Source: Burkholderiaceae bacterium
Lineage (GTDB): Bacteria; Pseudomonadota; Gammaproteobacteria; Burkholderiales; Burkholderiaceae_C
Assembly (NCBI GenBank): GCA_030123545.1
Contig: CP126124.1
Location: forward strand, 2,418,001 to 2,482,000
Length of the DNA: 64,000 nt
Direction of reading: 5' to 3'
Shown here: positions 52,454 to 61,302 of the stretch, piece after piece
Layout of the letters: each line of letters begins with the position of its first letter
How positions within the stretch are numbered: position 1 is the stretch's first letter
Program-made: the position numbers and the translations under genes
Notes under the pieces: model-generated
What the model was told of the DNA's origin: nothing
The model's database searches: none
What the model saw: only the letters and a program-made list of their open reading frames with translations

Positions 52454-52948
52454 ATGCTAGCCGTCGACCTGCGGGCGCCGCCGCTCGCCCGACGCATGGC
52501 GTGCTGGGTCTACGAAGGCGTGCTGCTGTTCGGCGTGGTGTTCATCGCCGGCTATCTGTTCAGCGCGCTCACGCAGATGCGCAACCCGCTGGAGCACCGC
52601 CACTGGCTGCAGGGGTTCCTGTTCGTCGTGTTCGGTGCCTATTTCACCTGGCTCTGGACCAAGGGCCAGACGCTGGCGATGAAGACCTGGGACATCCGAA
52701 TCGTCGACCGGCAGGGCTTGCCGCTGACCCAGGCGCGCGCGCTGCTGCGCTACCTGCTCTGCTGGTTGTGGTTCCTGCCGCCGCTGGCGCTGGAGGCGGC
52801 GCTGCGGTTGTCGGGCGGCGAATCGGCGCTGCTGACCCTGGCCTGGGTCGTGCTCTGGGCGCTGGCCAGCCGGCTGCATCCGCAGCGGCAGTTCTGGCAC
52901 GACGCGCTGGCCGGAACGCGGCTGGTGACGGTCCCGGCCATCCGTTGA
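52454..52948 (+). CDS. RDD family membrane protein
   Basis: A 164-residue protein with three to four hydrophobic segments and the RDD domain: RRMACWVYEGVLLFGVVFIAG at the start, then KTWDIRIVDRQGLPLTQARALLRYLL and a final QRQFWHDALAGTRLV. Members are linked to transport and ion tolerance. It is the last of the four-gene sigma cluster. ATG 52454 is used because the upstream frame reads through the DUF3106 gene. Confidence 0.85.
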   Translation: MLAVDLRAPPLARRMACWVYEGVLLFGVVFIAGYLFSALTQMRNPLEHRHWLQGFLFVVFGAYFTWLWTKGQTLAMKTWDIRIVDRQGLPLTQARALLRYLLCWLWFLPPLALEAALRLSGGESALLTLAWVVLWALASRLHPQRQFWHDALAGTRLVTVPAIR

Positions 52949-53001
52949 TCCGCGTTCCTGCGCTGCCCGGCTGGCGCACCCGGCTCGGCGACAATCGCGC
53001 C

Positions 53002-53415
53002 ATGTCTGCATCGGAACGCGACGCCGCATCCCACACCGGCAACTCTCCTCCCCGGCGGCGCTACGGGCTGAGCCGCATCGGCCCGGCCGCCTGCCATTCG
53101 CTGGCCGGGTTGCGCGCCGGCTGGCTCGAACCGGCGTTCCGGCAGGAAACCGTGTTGGCGGTGCTGATGGTGCCGGCCGCGTTCTGGCTCGGTCGCAGCT
53201 GGGTCGAGATCGCGCTGCTGGCCGGCTCGGTGCTGCTGGTGCTGATCGTGGAACTGCTGAACACGGGCATCGAGGCTGCGATCGACCGCATCGGGCCTGA
53301 ATGGCACGACCTGTCCAAGCGCGCGAAGGATCTGGGCAGCGCTGCCGTGCTGCTCGGCCTGTTGCTGTGCGGTGGCATCTGGGCCGCAGCGATCTACGAG
53401 AGGTTTATTGCATGA
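53002..53415 (+). CDS. dgkA: Diacylglycerol kinase
   Basis: Small inner-membrane enzyme of 137 residues recycling diacylglycerol to phosphatidic acid. Active-site segments are EPAFRQET in the amphipathic region, VELLNTGIEAAIDRI in helix 2 and SKRAKDLGSAAVLL. The family residues E and N of the catalytic site are present. Its stop overlaps the LOG ATG. Confidence 0.94.
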   Translation: MSASERDAASHTGNSPPRRRYGLSRIGPAACHSLAGLRAGWLEPAFRQETVLAVLMVPAAFWLGRSWVEIALLAGSVLLVLIVELLNTGIEAAIDRIGPEWHDLSKRAKDLGSAAVLLGLLLCGGIWAAAIYERFIA

Positions 53416-53996
53416 CGCCGGCGTTCTCGATCTGCGTGTATTGCGGCTCGCGCCCCGGCGCGAGCGCCGAATATGGGGCGGCCGCGGCCACGGTCGGGCG
53501 CTGGATCGGCGAGCACCACGGCCAGCTGGTCTATGGCGGCGGCGCGCGCGGCCTGATGGGCGCGTTGGCGGGGGCGGCCCTTGCCGCCGGCGCCCGGGTC
53601 GTCGGCATCATCCCGCAGGCGCTGATCGACAAGGAACAGGCACAGCTCGCCTGCAGCGAGTTGCACGTGGTCGGCACGATGCACGAGCGCAAGCGCCTGA
53701 TGGCCGAGCGATCCGACGCATTCCTCGCGCTGCCGGGCGGCATCGGCACCTTCGAGGAATTCTTCGAAGCATGGACCTGGCGCCAGCTCGGCTACCACGA
53801 CAAGCCGGTCGGCCTGCTCAATATCGGCGGCTACTACGACCGCTTGATCGACTTCCTCAGCGTGAGCGTGCACCAGCAGTTCATGGACCCATGGCAGATG
53901 ACGCTGATCCGCGAGGACAACGACCCGGCGGCGCTGCTGCGCGACCTGATCCAGAGCGCGGGCCTGAGCCCGCAACCGCGCCTCGACGCGATGTGA
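53412..53996 (+). CDS. LOG family protein (cytokinin riboside 5'-monophosphate phosphoribohydrolase-like)
   Basis: A 194-residue nucleotide-binding protein with ICVYCGSRPGASAEYG at the N-terminus, LVYGGGARGLMGALA, and the PGGIGTFEEFFEAWTWRQLG motif of the LOG/YvdD group. In plants and some bacteria members release cytokinins from the nucleotide; in most bacteria they act on nucleotide monophosphates in general. Coupled to dgkA. Confidence 0.92.
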   Translation: MTPAFSICVYCGSRPGASAEYGAAAATVGRWIGEHHGQLVYGGGARGLMGALAGAALAAGARVVGIIPQALIDKEQAQLACSELHVVGTMHERKRLMAERSDAFLALPGGIGTFEEFFEAWTWRQLGYHDKPVGLLNIGGYYDRLIDFLSVSVHQQFMDPWQMTLIREDNDPAALLRDLIQSAGLSPQPRLDAM

Positions 53997-53998
53997 GC

Positions 53999-54037
53999 GA
54001 TCGTCCTGCCCCGGCTTGAAGCCGGGGCAGGACGATC
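53999..54037. terminator. Bidirectional terminator between the convergent LOG and glnB genes
   Basis: A 39-bp perfect inverted repeat with 19-bp arms and a one-base centre; the arms contain GTCCTGCCCCGGC. It begins two bases after the LOG stop and overlaps the glnB stop codon. No T-run. Confidence 0.7.
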
Positions 54038-54374
54038 AGACCGCCGCCTCGTCCTGCTCGCCGGTGCGGATGCGCACCACCTGCTCGACGCTGGTGACGA
54101 AGATTTTGCCGTCGCCGATCTTGCCGGTGCGCGCCGCCTTCACGATCGCCTCGACGCAGCGCTCGACGTCGTCGCCCTTGACGACCACCTCGATCTTCAC
54201 CTTCGGCAGGAAATCGACCACGTATTCGGCGCCGCGGTACAGCTCGGTATGGCCCTTCTGACGGCCGAAGCCCTTGACTTCGGTGACCGTCAGGCCGGTG
54301 ACGCCGCATTCGGCCAGCGCCTCGCGGACTTCTTCGAGCTTGAACGGTTTGACGACGGCGGTGATCTGTTTCAT
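54036..54374 (-). CDS. glnB: Nitrogen regulatory protein P-II
   Basis: PII signal protein of 112 residues. The T-loop has the uridylylation tyrosine in GHTELYRGAEYVVDFLPK (Tyr51 position), and B- and C-loop motifs VTEVKGFGRQKG and TGKIGDGKIFV are complete. It senses 2-oxoglutarate and ATP/ADP. Lying immediately downstream of nadE on the same strand it may be co-transcribed, and PII control of glutamine-dependent NAD synthetase is known in other proteobacteria. glnB and glnK cannot be told apart by sequence alone. Confidence 0.93.
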   Translation of the reverse strand: MKQITAVVKPFKLEEVREALAECGVTGLTVTEVKGFGRQKGHTELYRGAEYVVDFLPKVKIEVVVKGDDVERCVEAIVKAARTGKIGDGKIFVTSVEQVVRIRTGEQDEAAV

Positions 54375-54446
54375 GGCGGACGGCGATGGATTGGGCGATG
54401 GATTGCGGTTCGAGTCGGCGAGCTTAAGGCAACTGCAGCAGGAACC

Positions 54447-56123
54447 TCAAGCACGAAAGCGGCTGGTTATAGGATAGCGCCAATCCTTGCCGAAGCTGCG
54501 GTGCGTGACGCGGATTCCAACCGGCGCCTGGCGCCGCTTGTATTCGTTGATCCGCACGAGGCGCGCGACGCGCTCGACCACGGCGCGCTCGAAGCCGGCG
54601 CGGGCGATCTCCTCGACCCCCTGGTCGTTCTCCATGTAGCGCTCGAGGATCGCGTCCAGCACCTCGTACGGCGGCAGCGAATCCTGGTCGGTCTGCTCCG
54701 GCCGCAATTCGGCGCTCGGCGCGCGGGTGATGATGCGTTCCGGAATCGGATTCGCGCCGCGCCGGTACGGGTCGTTCGCATTGCGCCAGCGCGCGAGCCG
54801 GTACACCGTGGTCTTGAACAAATCCTTGATCACCGCGAAGCCGCCCGCCATATCGCCGTACAGCGTACAGTAGCCGGTCGCCAGTTCGCTCTTGTTGCCG
54901 GTGGTCAGCACGATCGCGCCGAACTTGTTCGACAGCGCCATCAGCATCGTGCCGCGGATGCGCGCCTGGATGTTCTCCTCGGCCGTGTCCGGCGCCCGTC
55001 CCTCGAACTGCGGCGCGAGACTGACCAGGAACGCCTCGAACTCGGGCACGATCGAGATCTCGTCGTAGCGCACGCCTAGGCGCTCGGCCATCTCGCGCGC
55101 GTCGATCCAGCTGATGTCGGCGGTGTACGGCGACGGCATCATCACCGTGCGCACCCGATCCGGGCCGAGCGCATCGACCGCCACCGCGAGCACCAGCGCC
55201 GAGTCGATGCCGCCCGAGAGGCCGATGATCGCGCCGGGAAAGCCGTTCTTGCCGACGTAGTCGCGCACGCCCAGCACCAGCGCGTCCCACAACTCGGCCT
55301 CGGGGGATGGCGCCGGCGCGGTGTTTGCTACCAGGTTGATAGCAGACTGTGCACGATCCACCTGGACTTCGAACAGATCTTCCTGAAAAACCGGAGCGCG
55401 CCCGGCGAGCCGCCCGTCGGCCTGCAGCGCGAACGAGCAGCCCTCGAACACCACCTCGTCCTGCCCACCGACCAGGTGCGCATAGACCAGCGGCAGCGCG
55501 CAGGCCTCTGCACGCTGGCGCATCATCGCCTCGCGTTCCACGCCCTTGCCGACATGGAACGGCGACGCGTTGATCACCGCCAGCAGCTCGGCGCCGGCCG
55601 CCTTCGCGAGCCGCGCCGGCTCGTCGAACCAGGCGTCCTCGCAGATCAGCAGGCCGACGTTCAGGCGATCTCTGCCTCCGCCGACCGGGAACACGCAGAC
55701 GCCGCGGCCCGGCGTGAAGTAGCGGCGCTCGTCGAACACCTGGTAGTTCGGCAGTTCGCGCTTGGCGTAGGTCGCCAGCACGCGGCCCTCGCACAGCACG
55801 CTGGCCGCGTTGGCGCGGTGCTGCACCGCCCTGCTCCGCGTGCGCTCGTCGCCGCCGGCGGGGTGGCCGACCACGACCACCATGCCCTTTAACCCGGCCA
55901 GTTCGCGGGCCACGGTTTTCACGGCATCATCGCAGGCGGCGATGAAGGCCGGGCGCAGGAACAGATCCTCGGCCGCGTAGCCGCAGATCGACAGTTCCGG
56001 CGTCAGCAGCAGCCGCGCGCCGTCGGCATGCGATGCGCGCGCGGCGTCGATGATTCTCTGCGCATTGCCGGCCATGTCGCCGACGACGAAATCGAACTGC
56101 GCGACACGGATCTTGAGCGTCAT
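54447..56123 (-). CDS. nadE: NAD+ synthase (glutamine-hydrolysing)
   Basis: Two-domain enzyme of 558 residues. The N-terminal nitrilase amidotransferase has its triad in LLLTPELSICGY (Glu), TYAKRELPNY (Lys) and LLICEDAWFD (Cys); the C-terminal synthetase has the PP-loop IIGLSGGIDSALVLAVAVDALG and TGNKSELATGYCTLYGDMAGG. It amidates deamido-NAD. Codons near 55327 contain a GCTAC-N7-ATAGC copy. The start codon overlaps that of the divergent FemAB-like gene. Confidence 0.95.
   Translation of the reverse strand: MTLKIRVAQFDFVVGDMAGNAQRIIDAARASHADGARLLLTPELSICGYAAEDLFLRPAFIAACDDAVKTVARELAGLKGMVVVVGHPAGGDERTRSRAVQHRANAASVLCEGRVLATYAKRELPNYQVFDERRYFTPGRGVCVFPVGGGRDRLNVGLLICEDAWFDEPARLAKAAGAELLAVINASPFHVGKGVEREAMMRQRAEACALPLVYAHLVGGQDEVVFEGCSFALQADGRLAGRAPVFQEDLFEVQVDRAQSAINLVANTAPAPSPEAELWDALVLGVRDYVGKNGFPGAIIGLSGGIDSALVLAVAVDALGPDRVRTVMMPSPYTADISWIDAREMAERLGVRYDEISIVPEFEAFLVSLAPQFEGRAPDTAEENIQARIRGTMLMALSNKFGAIVLTTGNKSELATGYCTLYGDMAGGFAVIKDLFKTTVYRLARWRNANDPYRRGANPIPERIITRAPSAELRPEQTDQDSLPPYEVLDAILERYMENDQGVEEIARAGFERAVVERVARLVRINEYKRRQAPVGIRVTHRSFGKDWRYPITSRFRA
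55327..55343. repeat. GCTAC-N7-ATAGC element inside nadE
   Basis: Same 17-base layout as the intergenic copies with one mismatched pair; it lies within the nadE frame between the two domains, where low conservation might tolerate it. Confidence 0.45.
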
Positions 56124-57411
56124 GCCGATGGCCGAAAAAAGAGCAAACGATTATGTCATCCGGGTGCTGACCAGCCCGCTCGAGGTGCCGGCGCCGGACT
56201 GGAACGCGCTGCTCGCCGGCGAGCGCGAGGCGACGCCGTTCATGCGGCACGAATACCTGGCGGCGCTGCACCAGAGCGGCAGCGCGGTGCCGCGCACCGG
56301 CTGGACGCCGCGCTTCTTCACGCTGTGGCAAGGGCGAAGGCTGGCGGCCGCCTGCGCGCTGTACCTGAAGGACCACTCCTACGGCGAATACGTGTTCGAC
56401 TGGGCCTGGGCCGACGCCTACCAGCGCTTCGGCCTGGCCTACTACCCGAAGGCGCTGGTCGCGTCGCCGTTCACCCCGGTGCCCGGCGCGCGGCTGCTGG
56501 CCGAGGACGCCGCGGCGCGCCAGGCGTTGGCGCGCGCGCTGATCGATTGGTGCCGCGAGCAGCGGCTCTCGTCGCTGCACCTGCTGTTCGGCAGCAGCGA
56601 CGACCTGGCCGCCTGCGCCGACGCCGGCATGATGCTTCGGCATCAGGTGCAGTTCCACTGGCATAACCGGGGCGACGGCCCCGGGGCGCCACCAAACGCC
56701 GCTCCCTACGCCGATTTCGACGATTTCCTGGCCAACCTGAGCCACGACAAGCGCAAGAAAATCCGCCAGGAGCGGCGCAAGGTGGCCGCGGCCAGCGTCA
56801 GTTTTCGCTGGTCGCAGGGGCGCGGCATCGCCGAGCGCGACTGGGACTTCTTCTACCGTTGCTACGAGCGCACCTACCTCGAACACGGCAACGCGCCTTA
56901 TCTGCACCGCGACTTTTTCCGCCGCATCGCCGACACCCTGCCCGAGCATTGGCTGCTGTTCGTCGCCGAGCGCGGCGGCCGGCCGATTGCTACCAGTTTG
57001 ATAGCTGTCAATGTAGAACCTGATTCGGCCGCAGGCCGATTCGATTCAAATTTATCGCGACCGCCCGCGGCGGCGGCGCCCGAGCGCGTGGCCTACGGCC
57101 GCTATTGGGGCGCGCTGGAGCGAGTCGACTGTCTGCACTTCGAGGCCTGCTACTACCAGCCGCTGGCCTGGTGTATCGCACATGGCATCGCCCGCTTCGA
57201 GGGCGGCGCGCAGGGCGAGCACAAGATGGCACGCGCGCTGCTGCCGGCCCGCACCAGCAGCGCGCACTGGCTGGCGCATCCGGCGTTCGCCGATGCGGTG
57301 GAACGCTTCCTGGCGCGCGAGGGAGAAGGCGTGGAGCACTACCTCGATGATCTCGCCGGCCGCAATCCGATGAAAGCAAGTGACGGCGGGACAAGGGCCA
57401 AGGTCCGCTGA
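56122..57411 (+). CDS. FemAB/GNAT-like acyl-CoA N-acyltransferase (DUF482, COG3146)
   Basis: About 429 residues. Recognisable parts: the N-terminal VLTSPLEVPAPDWNALL, FMRHEYLAALHQSG, the basic SHDKRKKIRQERRKV near the middle, and C-terminal CLHFEACYYQPLAWCIAHGIARFEGGAQGEHKMARALLPA. The COG3146 group resembles peptidoglycan-bridge FemAB enzymes; the substrate is unknown. ATG 56122 overlaps the nadE start, and ATG 56128 is an equally good start. An insertion-like AT-rich stretch around 56989-57060 encodes a poorly conserved segment. Confidence 0.85.
   Translation: MPMAEKRANDYVIRVLTSPLEVPAPDWNALLAGEREATPFMRHEYLAALHQSGSAVPRTGWTPRFFTLWQGRRLAAACALYLKDHSYGEYVFDWAWADAYQRFGLAYYPKALVASPFTPVPGARLLAEDAAARQALARALIDWCREQRLSSLHLLFGSSDDLAACADAGMMLRHQVQFHWHNRGDGPGAPPNAAPYADFDDFLANLSHDKRKKIRQERRKVAAASVSFRWSQGRGIAERDWDFFYRCYERTYLEHGNAPYLHRDFFRRIADTLPEHWLLFVAERGGRPIATSLIAVNVEPDSAAGRFDSNLSRPPAAAAPERVAYGRYWGALERVDCLHFEACYYQPLAWCIAHGIARFEGGAQGEHKMARALLPARTSSAHWLAHPAFADAVERFLAREGEGVEHYLDDLAGRNPMKASDGGTRAKVR
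56989..57005. repeat. GCTAC-N7-ATAGC element inside the FemAB-like gene
   Basis: GCTACCAGTTTGATAGC, nearly identical to the nadE copy at 55327, within an AT-rich segment of an otherwise GC-rich gene. Confidence 0.45.
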
Positions 57412-57560
57412 CCTGCATCGGGTTATCCACCATCTGCCGATCGAGCTGCACTGCTACGATCGAAAACTGCCTTTCAGTCGTCTTTCATCGGGTACATCGC
57501 ACCCGGTAGGCCGGCCTGCCGGCAAGTTCGCAACCAGCGCGCAGACAAAAGGAGATGGCA

Positions 57561-58520
57561 ATGAAGAAATGGGTGACGGCCGTTCTGGCTATTGTCTTCA
57601 TGGGCTTTTGCAGCGGCGCGGCCGCGCAGGACGCGAAGCTGCTGTCGATCGGCACCGGCGGAACCGGCGGCGTCTACTACCCGCTGGGGGGCGGCATGGC
57701 CGCCATCCTGTCCAAGTACGTTCCGGGCTGGAAGGCCACGGCGGAAGTGACCGGTGCCTCGGTCGCGAACCTGCAACTGATCGGCCAGGGCAAGCAGGAC
57801 TTCGGCTTTGCGATGGCCGACGCCGCCTGGGACGCGGAGAACGGCCTGGGCAAGTTCAAGAGCCGCAAGGTCAAGGCCCGCACGCTGATGGTGCTGTACC
57901 CGAACAAGGTGCAGGTCGTGACGACCGACGCCTCGGGCATCCACAAGCTGGCCGACTTCAAGGGCAAGCGCATGTCCACCGGCGAGCCCAACAGCGGCAC
58001 CGAGGTGCTGGCCCTGCGGCTGCTGGAAGCGGCCGGCATCGACAAGGACGTGAGCCGCGAGCGCCTGTCGGTGGCCGAGGGCGTGAACGCGATCAAGGAC
58101 CGCAAGATCGACGGCCTGATCTGGGTCGGCGGCCTGCCCACCGCCGCCATCACCGACCTCGCTGCCACGCCCGGCATCACCGTCAAGCTGATCCCGACGG
58201 CCCAGTACACCGACGAACTCAACAAGAAATGGGGCCCGCTCTACGTGAAGGGCGTGATCCCGAAGGAGACGTACAAGGGCCAGACCGACGACGTGCTGAA
58301 CCTGGACGTGTGGAACCTGCTGGTCGCCGACTCGGCCATGAGCGACGACATGGCCTACACCATCGTCAAGACGCTGATGGAGCACAAGGCCGACCTGGTG
58401 GCGGTGCACCGCGAAGCGCAGAACATCACGCTCGAAGCGCAGGCCAGCGGCTCGCCGATCCCATTCCACCCCGGCGCGCGCAGGTACTTCGAAGAGCACG
58501 GCGTGAAGTTCAAGCAGTAG
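57561..58520 (+). CDS. TRAP transporter solute-binding protein, TAXI family
   Basis: Periplasmic receptor of 319 residues. Signal peptide MKKWVTAVLAIVFMGFCS to AAAQ, then the TAXI hallmark SIGTGGTGGVYYPLGGGMA and later STGEPNSGTEVLALRLLEAAG. ATG 57561 has GGAG six bases upstream; an ATG at 57555 overlaps that SD and is rejected. It precedes a fused TRAP permease by 34 bp and supplies its ligand, perhaps a dicarboxylate or glutamate. Confidence 0.92.
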   Translation: MKKWVTAVLAIVFMGFCSGAAAQDAKLLSIGTGGTGGVYYPLGGGMAAILSKYVPGWKATAEVTGASVANLQLIGQGKQDFGFAMADAAWDAENGLGKFKSRKVKARTLMVLYPNKVQVVTTDASGIHKLADFKGKRMSTGEPNSGTEVLALRLLEAAGIDKDVSRERLSVAEGVNAIKDRKIDGLIWVGGLPTAAITDLAATPGITVKLIPTAQYTDELNKKWGPLYVKGVIPKETYKGQTDDVLNLDVWNLLVADSAMSDDMAYTIVKTLMEHKADLVAVHREAQNITLEAQASGSPIPFHPGARRYFEEHGVKFKQ

Positions 58521-58554
58521 ACGGGATCTGGCCGAGCGTCCAGGGGCGACACCG

Positions 58555-60513
58555 GTGGCCGAGACCGTGGCGCACGCCGCCGACGAGCGACTGAAGGCGG
58601 CCGAGCGCTACATCGAAGAAGAAGAGGGGGCCGTCAGCCACTTCGGCGGCAACCTCGACCTCGTCATCACCACGCTGCTGGTGGTGATGTCGCTGTTTCA
58701 TCTGTACGCTGCCGCGTGGATCGTGCCGACGCAGGTGCTGCGGCCGGTGCACGTCGGCTTCATGCTGCTGCTGGTGTTCCTCATCTACCCGGCCGCGCCC
58801 CGGCTGCGCAACCGCTTGATGTGGTACGACTTGATCCTCGCGCTGCTTGGGCTAGCGACCATCGTCTATCTGCTGGCCGGCGGCGACGACTTCTGGGACC
58901 GCAGCACCCTGCCCGACCACTGGGATCTGTTCTTCGGCTCGGCCTTCATCGTGCTGGTGCTGGAAGCCTGCCGCCGCACCACCGGCTGGATCATGCCGAT
59001 CGTGGTGCTGCTCTTCGCCAGCTACGCGTTCCTGGGCCCTTACCTGCCCGGGCAATGGACGCACCGCGGCTACGACCTGACCAGCATGGTCGGCGTGATG
59101 TACATGACGCTGGAGGGCATCTTCGGCACCGCGATCGACGTGTCGGCCACGCTGATCATCATGTTCACCATCTTCGGCGCGTTCCTGCAGCATTCGGGCG
59201 CCGGCAAGTTCTTTCTCGACTTCAGCTTCGCGCTGCTCGGCGGCAAGCGCTCCGGCGCCGGGCGCACGGTGGTGCTCTCCTCGTTCCTGCTGGGCGGGCC
59301 GTCGGGCTCCGGCGTGGCGACCACCGTCACCATCGGCTCGGTGGCATGGCCGATGCTGAAAAAAGCCCACTACGACGCCAACACGGCCGGCGGCCTGCTG
59401 GCCGCGGGCGGCCTGGGCGCGATCATCTCGCCGCCGGTGCTGGGCGCGGCAGCGTTTTTGATCGCCGAGTTCCTGAAGATGTCGTACCTCGACGTGCTGC
59501 TGATGGCCGTCATCCCGACCTGCCTGTACTACCTGTCGCTGTTCCTGATGGTGGAGATCGACGCGCGCAAGTTCGGCGGCGCGGCGCCGGTGAAGGTGCA
59601 GGGGCCGACGGCTTTGCGACTGGCCGTGCGGTTCTGGTTTCACTTCCTGTCGCTGGTGGCGATCGTCGCGCTGATGGTGTTCGGCTTCTCGCCGCTGATG
59701 TCGGTGTTCTGGGCCACGCTGATCGCGTTCGCCGTCAGCTTCCTCGACCGCGAGACCGCGATGTGGCCGCCCAAGCTGGTCGCCGCCCTTTCCAACGGCT
59801 CGCGCCAGGCGCTCAACGTCGCGGCCACCTGCGCGGCGGCGGGCATCATCGTCGGCGTGGTCGGCAAGACCGGGCTGGGCCTCAAATTCAGCTCGATCGT
59901 CATTGCCTACGCGGGCGGCAGCCTGCTGCTCACCGCCGTCTACACCGCGCTGATCGTCTGGGTCATCGGCCTCGCGGTTCCGGTGACGGCCAGCTACATC
60001 ATCTGCGCGGTGATCGCGGCGCCCGCGCTGACCAAGCTGGGCGTGCCCGACTTTGCCGCGCACATGTTCATCTTCTACTACGCGGTGCTGTCCGAGGTAT
60101 CGCCGCCGACGGCGCTGTCACCGTTCGCCGCAGCAGCGATCACCGGCGGCGACCCGTACAAGACCACGCTGCAGTCCTGGAAGTACACGCTGCCCGCGTT
60201 CCTGCTGCCGTTCGTCTTCGTGCTCGACCCGGCCGGCGCCGGCCTGCTGCTCAAGCCCCCGCCCGGCGTCGCCTGGAGCCAGGTGGCCTGGATCATCTTC
60301 ACCGCCTCGATCGGCATCGCCGCGCTGGCCGGTGGTGCGCAGAACTGGGCGCTGGTGCGCTGCCGACTGTGGGAGCGGATCGCACTGGTGCTGGCCGGCC
60401 TGCTGCTGGTCTATCCCCACCCGATCGCCGACACCGTGGGACTCCTGCTGGTCGCGGCCGCCCTGCTCTCCCAATGGACCCGCCTGCGCCGCTCGCGCAT
60501 CGGCGCAACCTAG
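58555..60513 (+). CDS. TRAP transporter fused permease subunit (DctQM-like)
   Basis: Membrane protein of 652 residues combining the small four-helix DctQ-like part (first about 190 residues) with the 12-helix DctM-like domain; motifs FLLGGPSGSGVATTVTIGSVAWPMLKK, AAGGLGAIISPPVLGAAAFLIAEF and EVSPPTALSPFAAAAITGG are typical of TAXI-TRAP permeases. Start is a GTG at 58555. Na+-driven uptake is expected. Its stop codon abuts the ppa stop with no bases between. Confidence 0.92.
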   Translation: MAETVAHAADERLKAAERYIEEEEGAVSHFGGNLDLVITTLLVVMSLFHLYAAAWIVPTQVLRPVHVGFMLLLVFLIYPAAPRLRNRLMWYDLILALLGLATIVYLLAGGDDFWDRSTLPDHWDLFFGSAFIVLVLEACRRTTGWIMPIVVLLFASYAFLGPYLPGQWTHRGYDLTSMVGVMYMTLEGIFGTAIDVSATLIIMFTIFGAFLQHSGAGKFFLDFSFALLGGKRSGAGRTVVLSSFLLGGPSGSGVATTVTIGSVAWPMLKKAHYDANTAGGLLAAGGLGAIISPPVLGAAAFLIAEFLKMSYLDVLLMAVIPTCLYYLSLFLMVEIDARKFGGAAPVKVQGPTALRLAVRFWFHFLSLVAIVALMVFGFSPLMSVFWATLIAFAVSFLDRETAMWPPKLVAALSNGSRQALNVAATCAAAGIIVGVVGKTGLGLKFSSIVIAYAGGSLLLTAVYTALIVWVIGLAVPVTASYIICAVIAAPALTKLGVPDFAAHMFIFYYAVLSEVSPPTALSPFAAAAITGGDPYKTTLQSWKYTLPAFLLPFVFVLDPAGAGLLLKPPPGVAWSQVAWIIFTASIGIAALAGGAQNWALVRCRLWERIALVLAGLLLVYPHPIADTVGLLLVAAALLSQWTRLRRSRIGAT

Positions 60514-61059
60514 TCAGTCAGCTACCGGCCGGGCCTTTGCGTAACTGGCGATGCCGTCGCTGATTTCCTTCTTCGCTGCGTCGACCCCCTCCCAGCCCAC
60601 GACCTTCACCCACTTGCCGGGCTCCAGATCCTTGTAGTGCTCGAAGAAGTGGGCAATCGTGTGCAGCCGCGCCGGATTCAGGTTCTGGTACGTGCGCCAA
60701 TGCGTGTAGATCGACAGGATCTTGTCGATCGGCACCGCGAGCACCTTGCCGTCCTCGCCGGCTTCGTCCTGCATCTTCAGGATGCCCAGCGGACGGCAGG
60801 TCACGACCACGCCCGGGATCAGCGGCACCGGCGTGATCACCAGCACATCGACCGGGTCGCCGTCACCGCTCAGCGTGCGCGGCACGTAGCCGTAGTTCGT
60901 CGGATAGTTCATCGAGGTGCTCATGAAGCGGTCGACGAATATCTCGCCGGACGCCTTGTCCACCTCGTACTTGATCGGATCCGCGTTCATCGGAATCTCG
61001 ATGATCACGTTGAATGCGTCGGGGGCATTCTCCCCGGCGCTGACCTTGTGTAGCGACAT
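60514..61059 (-). CDS. ppa: Inorganic pyrophosphatase (soluble)
   Basis: Cytosolic family I enzyme of 181 residues. Metal-site segments are KYEVDKASGEIFVDRF, GDGDPVDVLVI and KVLAVPIDKI; EHYKDLEPGKWVKVVGW follows. It hydrolyses PPi to drive biosynthesis. It is divergent from hppA, the membrane pyrophosphatase, with about 240 bp between the start codons. Confidence 0.96.
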   Translation of the reverse strand: MSLHKVSAGENAPDAFNVIIEIPMNADPIKYEVDKASGEIFVDRFMSTSMNYPTNYGYVPRTLSGDGDPVDVLVITPVPLIPGVVVTCRPLGILKMQDEAGEDGKVLAVPIDKILSIYTHWRTYQNLNPARLHTIAHFFEHYKDLEPGKWVKVVGWEGVDAAKKEISDGIASYAKARPVAD

Positions 61060-61302
61060 GTCGTGTTCCTGCGGTTGGAAATCGATGGCTGCGAAGCCGG
61101 CTTGATGGCGAATTTTACCGACGCCGACCCCGCGCCGGGGCGAATGTCGCCTGGGCGACAGCCGCTTGCCTTATAGTTTCGGGGTTGGCCAATCGTCTCC
61201 GCCGCGTGTTCGCCGGTTTCGGAGGGATCGAGGAAGCAACGCAGCGGGGGCGCCGCTTGCGTGCCGCCCCTTCCACGCGAACACATCGAGCAGGAGAAAA
61301 AC

